Positions 33,413 through 37,592 of a stretch of DNA of 37,592 nt are shown piece by piece. The position numbers and the translations under genes are program-made. The stretch covers positions 1 to 37,592 of the forward strand of contig CAMADY010000017.1 of NCBI GenBank assembly GCA_945831805.1, read 5' to 3'. The DNA is from an uncultured Prevotellaceae bacterium (lineage in GTDB: Bacteria > Bacteroidota > Bacteroidia > Bacteroidales > Bacteroidaceae). The notes beneath the pieces were generated by a model that saw only the letters and a program-made list of their open reading frames with translations, searched no databases and was not told the origin of the DNA. The stretch's first letter is position 1, and the number at the start of each line of letters is the position of its first letter.

Positions 33413-33534
33413 CAAAGGTATTACGAAAATGTTACAAACTTGTTACAATTTTGTTAATAATTTATTACAATAGGTGTTATAACGAAAATGAAACATGTTT
33501 GTAATGCTGCTGTAACAGGAAACGGGTAACTTTG
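33413..33534. promoter_or_regulatory. Divergent Pho-box-like promoter region (nptA and small ORF-PiT)
   Basis: Heptamers start at 33420 (ATTACGA), 33431 and 33442 (GTTACAA twice), 33453 (GTTAATA), 33464 (ATTACAA) and 33475, all at an 11-base step. For nptA (minus) TTGTAAC (33431-33437) lies exactly 10 bases from TACCTTTG (33413-33420). For the plus side, TTGTAAT (33499-33505) and CTGTAAC (33510-33516) are 11 apart, and the latter is exactly 10 bases before TAACTTTG (33527-33534); ATGAAAC (33488-33494) is one step further up. The same 10-base gap is seen at the porin promoter. Confidence 0.75.
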
Positions 33535-33568
33535 CCGCAGATTTCAAACCAATAAAACATCAGAAATT

Positions 33569-33670
33569 ATGAACATCGAAAAAGCAAAGAAGATTCAGCG
33601 GTGCTACGATTGCTTCCGCCTTATTGTAATTCTCTCACTGGTTGGACTCCTAGTGTATGTAACATTGTAA
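33569..33670 (+). CDS. Small single-pass membrane protein (33 residues)
   Basis: ATG 33569 opens a 33-codon frame with a charged, helical N-terminus (MNIEKAKKIQRCYDCFR) and a hydrophobic tail (LIVILSLVGLLVYVTL) that can span a membrane. Two cysteines are spaced C-Y-D-C at the membrane border. The ORF lies 34 bases after the Pho-like -7 element, with no other gene between it and the promoter, and PiT begins 51 bases after its stop, so it would be the first gene of that message. Small membrane proteins often modulate a neighbouring transporter; a role on PiT is inference. It may instead be a leader peptide. I do not recognise a family. Confidence 0.6.
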   Translation: MNIEKAKKIQRCYDCFRLIVILSLVGLLVYVTL

Positions 33671-33716
33671 ACAAGCGATTTTTTTCTATAGTGCATGTAA
33701 CGTAAACAAGCGATTT
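33667..33716 (+). repeat. 15-base direct repeat before PiT
   Basis: GTAAACAAGCGATTT occurs at 33667-33681 and 33702-33716. Each copy is preceded by ATGTAAC, with three extra bases in the first. The first copy covers the stop codon of the small ORF; the second ends five bases before the PiT start. Confidence 0.75.
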
Positions 33717-33721
33717 ATTTT

Positions 33722-36025
33722 ATGAATACGATTTTTCTCGGAATAGTAATATTCCTCTGTGTGCTGGCTATCTTCGACCTCGTGGTCGGTGTCAGCAATG
33801 ATGCGGTGAACTTCTTGAACTCTGCCATCGGCGCCAAGGTGGCTAAGTTCCGTACTATAGTGGCGATAGCTGCCATCGGCGTTTTTGCTGGTGCCGCAAT
33901 GAGCAACGGCATGATGGACGTGGCGCGCCATGGCATCATGACACCGGAGCATTTCTCCTTCTATGAGGTGATGTGCGTGTTCCTGGCTGTAATGGTTACG
34001 GACGTCATACTGCTCGACATCTTCAATACGCTCGGCATGCCTACCTCTACCACCGTCAGCATGGTGTTCGAGCTCCTCGGAGGTGCCTTTGCGGTGGCTA
34101 TACTGAAGCTCGCGCATAGTGCTACGGCTGCAGACGGTACGCTGCTCGGACTTGGAGACCTGCTCAATACGGAGAAGGCTATCAGCGTCATCATGGGTAT
34201 CTTCCTCTCTGTTGCAATAGCATTCGTCGTAGGTACGCTGGTGATGTGGATAAGCCGTATGGTTTTCACCTTCACATACCGCGTGAACGGAAAGACAACG
34301 GCATATAATGGTGACATGGGTGGACTGACGAGCAGCTCGCTGAAGATCGGTATCTTCTCGGGAATTGCCGTGACGAGCATCATCTGGTTCCTTCTTATCA
34401 ATGGTCTGAAGGGAAGCACGCTGATGTCGCCGGAACTGAAGCAGTTTATCAACGACAACACCTTATATATATTATGTGGAGGCGTTTCCGTCTTCAGCGT
34501 TATCATGACCATCGTGAGCGCATTGAAACTGCCTGTACTGAAGTTCGTCGTACTGCTCGGTACATTCGCACTCGCCATGGCGTTTGCAGGTAACGACCTC
34601 GTGAACTTCGTCGGTGTGCCACTGACGGGACTGGAGGCTTATCAGGACTACGTGGCTAACGGCAACGGAAATCCGGATGCGTTCCTCATGGAATCGCTGA
34701 TGGACAGCGCACATACTCCTGCCATCTTCCTTATACTCGCAGGTCTCGTGATGGTGCTGTCGCTGATTTTCTCGAAGAAGGCACAGAATGTGGTGAAGAC
34801 ATCTGTTGACCTCAGCAGACAGGACGATGGCGACGAGATGTTCGGTTCGTCTCCTGCTGCACGTACTTTGGTGCGTAACAGCAACGCTACAGCAAAGTTC
34901 GTCACAAGGATAATACCTGACAGCATACTAAAATGGATTGACACACGCTTCAATAGCGAGGAGATGAAACTGCCTCAGGGCGCTGCCTTCGACCTTATTC
35001 GTGCATCGGTAAACCTCGTACTCGCTGGACTCCTCGTTGCCATTGGAACAAGCTTGAAGCTGCCTTTGTCAACAACATACGTTACGTTCATGGTGGCTAT
35101 GGGTACATCGCTCGCCGATCGTGCATGGGGACGCGAATCTGCCGTCTTCCGCATCACGGGTGTGCTGAGCGTCATCGGTGGATGGTTCATCACGGCAGGG
35201 GCTGCTTTCGTGTTCTGCTTCTTCCTGACCAACGCCATGTATTTCGGAAAGTATATCGCAATGGCACTCGCCATAGCACTCGCCATATACCTCCTTGTAC
35301 GCAGTAACTTCCGTACGTCCAAGAAGGAGGAGGCAAAGGAGACGAACCTCTTCACGCAGATTCTGCGAAGCAAGGACAAAACCATTATCTGGACTCTGCT
35401 CTGCAAACATATACGCATCGGCAATGCCTCACGCCTGCGCTTCGTCATTGATACCTACGAAGCCATGACGACAGCGTTCCTCAGAGAGCAGTATCAGCCG
35501 CTGAAACGCACGGCATCGCTCATTGAGGATGAGTGTAAGTCGCTGAAACGTCAGCGTAAGCAGGAAATAGTTACCATGCAGCGCCTCGACCCGATGCAGA
35601 TGATTAGCCGCAACACGTGGTACTTCCTCGGCATCAACTCATGTCAGCAGATGCTCTACAGCCTCAAGCGTATCAACGAGCCACTGCGCGAGCATATCGG
35701 AAACAGCTTCCCTCCTATGCCTGATGCATACCACGAGCGCTTCATCGGAACACGCGAAGCCGTACTCCAGCTCTATCGTGACACCCTGCACATGCTTGAG
35801 ACCGGCGACTTTACGAATGCTGAGATGCTGCGAGAGGCCTGCAGCAACGTGCAGCAGCAGATCTCGAAAGACCGTAAGCGTACACTCGACACCATGCATG
35901 ACGGCTCTGCAAACCTCAACACCCTCCTCCTGACCATCCACGTTCTCCAGGAAAGCCAGGAACTCACCGGTGCCCTCCGCCACATGATCCGAGGCATGAA
36001 CAAATTCGCCGGAGCAGAAGATTAA
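33722..36025 (+). CDS. PiT-family inorganic phosphate transporter with C-terminal regulatory domain
   Basis: The 767-residue protein carries the duplicated PHO4 signatures: GVSNDAVNFLNSAIGAKVAK near the start and AGNDLVNFVGVPLTG in the middle (about 287-301), with ten or more membrane helices to about residue 535. Residues about 545-767 are cytosolic, charged and helical, resembling PhoU. Bacterial PiT proteins are usually 420-500 residues, so the tail and a loop at about 375-420 make this a long variant. PiT imports metal-phosphate by proton or sodium symport. It follows the small membrane ORF under a Pho-like promoter. Confidence 0.88.
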   Translation: MNTIFLGIVIFLCVLAIFDLVVGVSNDAVNFLNSAIGAKVAKFRTIVAIAAIGVFAGAAMSNGMMDVARHGIMTPEHFSFYEVMCVFLAVMVTDVILLDIFNTLGMPTSTTVSMVFELLGGAFAVAILKLAHSATAADGTLLGLGDLLNTEKAISVIMGIFLSVAIAFVVGTLVMWISRMVFTFTYRVNGKTTAYNGDMGGLTSSSLKIGIFSGIAVTSIIWFLLINGLKGSTLMSPELKQFINDNTLYILCGGVSVFSVIMTIVSALKLPVLKFVVLLGTFALAMAFAGNDLVNFVGVPLTGLEAYQDYVANGNGNPDAFLMESLMDSAHTPAIFLILAGLVMVLSLIFSKKAQNVVKTSVDLSRQDDGDEMFGSSPAARTLVRNSNATAKFVTRIIPDSILKWIDTRFNSEEMKLPQGAAFDLIRASVNLVLAGLLVAIGTSLKLPLSTTYVTFMVAMGTSLADRAWGRESAVFRITGVLSVIGGWFITAGAAFVFCFFLTNAMYFGKYIAMALAIALAIYLLVRSNFRTSKKEEAKETNLFTQILRSKDKTIIWTLLCKHIRIGNASRLRFVIDTYEAMTTAFLREQYQPLKRTASLIEDECKSLKRQRKQEIVTMQRLDPMQMISRNTWYFLGINSCQQMLYSLKRINEPLREHIGNSFPPMPDAYHERFIGTREAVLQLYRDTLHMLETGDFTNAEMLREACSNVQQQISKDRKRTLDTMHDGSANLNTLLLTIHVLQESQELTGALRHMIRGMNKFAGAED

Positions 36026-36066
36026 CCACTGCTCATAAATCTACAGCAGAAGAATACCAAATATCC

Positions 36067-36101
36067 GCACATTCAAAACAAATAATGAGTTTTGAATGTG
36101 C
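36067..36101. terminator. Hairpin between convergent PiT and hydrolase genes
   Basis: GCACATTCAAAAC (36067-36079) and its reverse complement (36089-36101) form a perfect 13-pair stem with a 9-base loop. AATACC and GGTATT further out could extend it. There is no long T-run on either strand, so efficiency is uncertain. Confidence 0.6.
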
Positions 36102-36127
36102 AGATTGGCATATAATAATCGGTATTT

Positions 36128-37429
36128 CTAAAGAGACTTGATCCACGTACAAATCTTTGTTAGAGCCTCAGACGCGAATGTTTCTTCAATCTGTTGATAT
36201 TCCGTGAGCAGACCTGTCTGACAATGTTGGAAAAGGTGGTTCAAGTTGTCGAACTCTACTGTTTCGTGCCTGCTGTTTACAAGTCCTTTGTCAATAGCAT
36301 CAAGGTTTGAGGTACTATTAACCTGAGTGTCTTTTTTGCCGTTCAATGCAAGGATAGGACATTTGATATTTGGCAGCACACCTCGAACATCAACATTCAA
36401 AAAGTCTCGCATGTAGCGTGATGAGAGCAGATGTAATGTTGCTTCAAAATTGGCTTTTAGAACAGCTGGAACCGTTGATGTGTCTAAATCTTTTGTTGGT
36501 TTATGTGCTGCCATATCATCGAATGCCTCTGATAAAGCATTGCAATAATCTGAAACAATATCATTGGCAAGACCTGCGGCAGAGAGTGTGGTTCGCTTCT
36601 GTTCTAAAAGTGTCTCTTTGCCCGAAACAGCCATGCCGGCAAGAGAAACGCCAAAATCGACCATACCTTCGCTGGCAAGCATTAGTACTATTGTCCCGCC
36701 TTCACTATGACCTATCACTCCGACTTTATTGAAGCGTTGGCGAAGCACACTGACGGCAGCTGCTGCATCGTTCTTGTGGTTGGCAACAGTGAAATCGAGG
36801 AATGGAAACGATGCTTCGTTATAGCCACGATCATCGAAACGAAGTGTTGCAATACCTTCTCGAGCCAAAGCATCAGCTATTACTGCAAATGGTTTATGAT
36901 CCATCATCTCCTCATCACGATTCTGCAGACCGCTTCCAGTCACCATGACTAAAGCCGGAGTCTCTTTTGTACAACCTTCAGGCATGGTAATAGTGCCATG
37001 GAGTGTGAATTCTTCTGTGGGAGAATCCTGGCTCTTAAAGGTTACCTCTTCCGTAGTGTATGGAAATGGTGCTTTTGGTGTTTGTGGACGGTTAGGTTTT
37101 ACCTCTCCTGGTTTTAGCGTGAGAGGAAGTGATGCTCCACCTTGCGTGAAAGTCCCAGTAATCATTTTCATTACAACGAGTCCTTCAAACGATGCCCCTA
37201 TCATCGGAATCTCCACTTTGATTCTACCTTCAGGAGTGTAGCTCTTCAATGCTTTAATACCTTTGGCACCTTGCGAAGGAGAATCCATTGTACATCCTTC
37301 TGCGTCGAAATGAAACACAAGAGGTAATTTTGTGCCACCTAAATCAAGTTCTCCTGACCATGCGCCTTCTTGCGCCTGAGCAACAATGGTAGCGAATGCT
37401 ACCAATAAAAATGTTAGAATACGTTTCAT
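36128..37429 (-). CDS. Secreted alpha/beta hydrolase (esterase-like)
   Basis: I start this at 37429, where MKRILTFLLVAFATIVAQAQ gives a clean signal peptide; the frame stays open to 37585 but the added residues do not look like protein start sequence. The 433-residue protein has an N-terminal beta domain (about 22-130) and an alpha/beta-hydrolase domain. The nucleophile Ser242 lies in GHSEGG, the acid Asp probably in LALNGKKDTQVN, and the His in NLNHLFQH; the oxyanion region is MVTGSGLQNRDEE. Similar proteins in Bacteroidota are annotated as alpha/beta hydrolases or acyl esterases, substrate unknown. No TAnnTTTG promoter is obvious; the bases upstream to the window edge hold no other gene I can support. 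Confidence 0.82.
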   Translation of the reverse strand: MKRILTFLLVAFATIVAQAQEGAWSGELDLGGTKLPLVFHFDAEGCTMDSPSQGAKGIKALKSYTPEGRIKVEIPMIGASFEGLVVMKMITGTFTQGGASLPLTLKPGEVKPNRPQTPKAPFPYTTEEVTFKSQDSPTEEFTLHGTITMPEGCTKETPALVMVTGSGLQNRDEEMMDHKPFAVIADALAREGIATLRFDDRGYNEASFPFLDFTVANHKNDAAAAVSVLRQRFNKVGVIGHSEGGTIVLMLASEGMVDFGVSLAGMAVSGKETLLEQKRTTLSAAGLANDIVSDYCNALSEAFDDMAAHKPTKDLDTSTVPAVLKANFEATLHLLSSRYMRDFLNVDVRGVLPNIKCPILALNGKKDTQVNSTSNLDAIDKGLVNSRHETVEFDNLNHLFQHCQTGLLTEYQQIEETFASEALTKICTWIKSL

Positions 37430-37592
37430 ATCTTTATCTTGTTTGTTGAGTCTATACGAAAAGGGCGTAAACACTTCGTTGCCTTGTCTTTCAAGTAGGT
37501 TACATGAATATGCCTTCGATTCTCGTTTGCATCTGTGGGGGAACACAGACAAGATGAAACAGAGGAAATATAGTATTTTACCCATTAGTTCT

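Noticed and set aside
37430..37585. 52-residue N-terminal extension of the hydrolase
   Set aside because: An internal Met at 37429 begins a textbook signal peptide, which would be buried by the extension.

Overview
The window looks like chromosomal DNA of a Bacteroidota member, most likely a Prevotella-type Bacteroidales. Three things point there: TAnnTTTG promoter elements (several with TTTG about 19-20 bases upstream), the protein families present (a membrane-tethered sensor/AraC regulator, GH95 and GH30 enzymes, a SpmA-SpmB fusion, a proB without PUA domain), and genes that start without clear Shine-Dalgarno sequences. The identification is by pattern only; I could run no database search.

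Layout. 1-400: two gene remnants and a terminator. 399-6509: a one-polypeptide periplasmic sensor/AraC regulator facing a large secreted GH95 (fucosidase-type) enzyme across a shared terminator. 6510-10012: a Met-tRNA, a hypothetical protein with possible ATP12-like resemblance, a GH30 glycosidase, and a repeat-bearing intergenic region. 10013-15811: a FadL-type outer-membrane protein with a helical insert, then dtd, fabK, lptB and comM. 15812-18102: an AT-rich insert with a GHKL-ATPase/STAS-like protein and a Sel1-repeat membrane protein, bounded by two apparently identical 3' ends of comM. 18103-19440: a SpmA-SpmB fusion transporter. 19441-23857: a phosphate-selective porin, polyphosphate kinase and exopolyphosphatase. 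24127-29363: an AraC regulator, then proC, proB, proA and murF. 29458-36025: a PhoR/PhoB-like pair, a Na/Pi cotransporter, a 33-residue membrane ORF not annotated by ordinary length cut-offs, and a PiT transporter. 36128-37429: a secreted alpha/beta hydrolase.

Two stories stand out. First, the 3' end of comM (387 bp) is present twice around a foreign-looking two-gene cassette. The second copy is preceded by a diverged, frameshifted scrap of comM and followed by a scrap resembling the start of the cassette's first gene. This suggests repeated insertion or duplication at the comM 3' end. Second, three phosphate-gene promoters (porin-ppk-ppx, nptA, small ORF-PiT) share one geometry: a YTGTAAY heptamer exactly 10 bases before a TAnnTTTG element, with further heptamers repeating every 11 bases nearby. 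This looks like the Bacteroidota form of a Pho box, and it links most of the right-hand 14 kb to phosphate supply and storage under the PhoR/PhoB-like pair.
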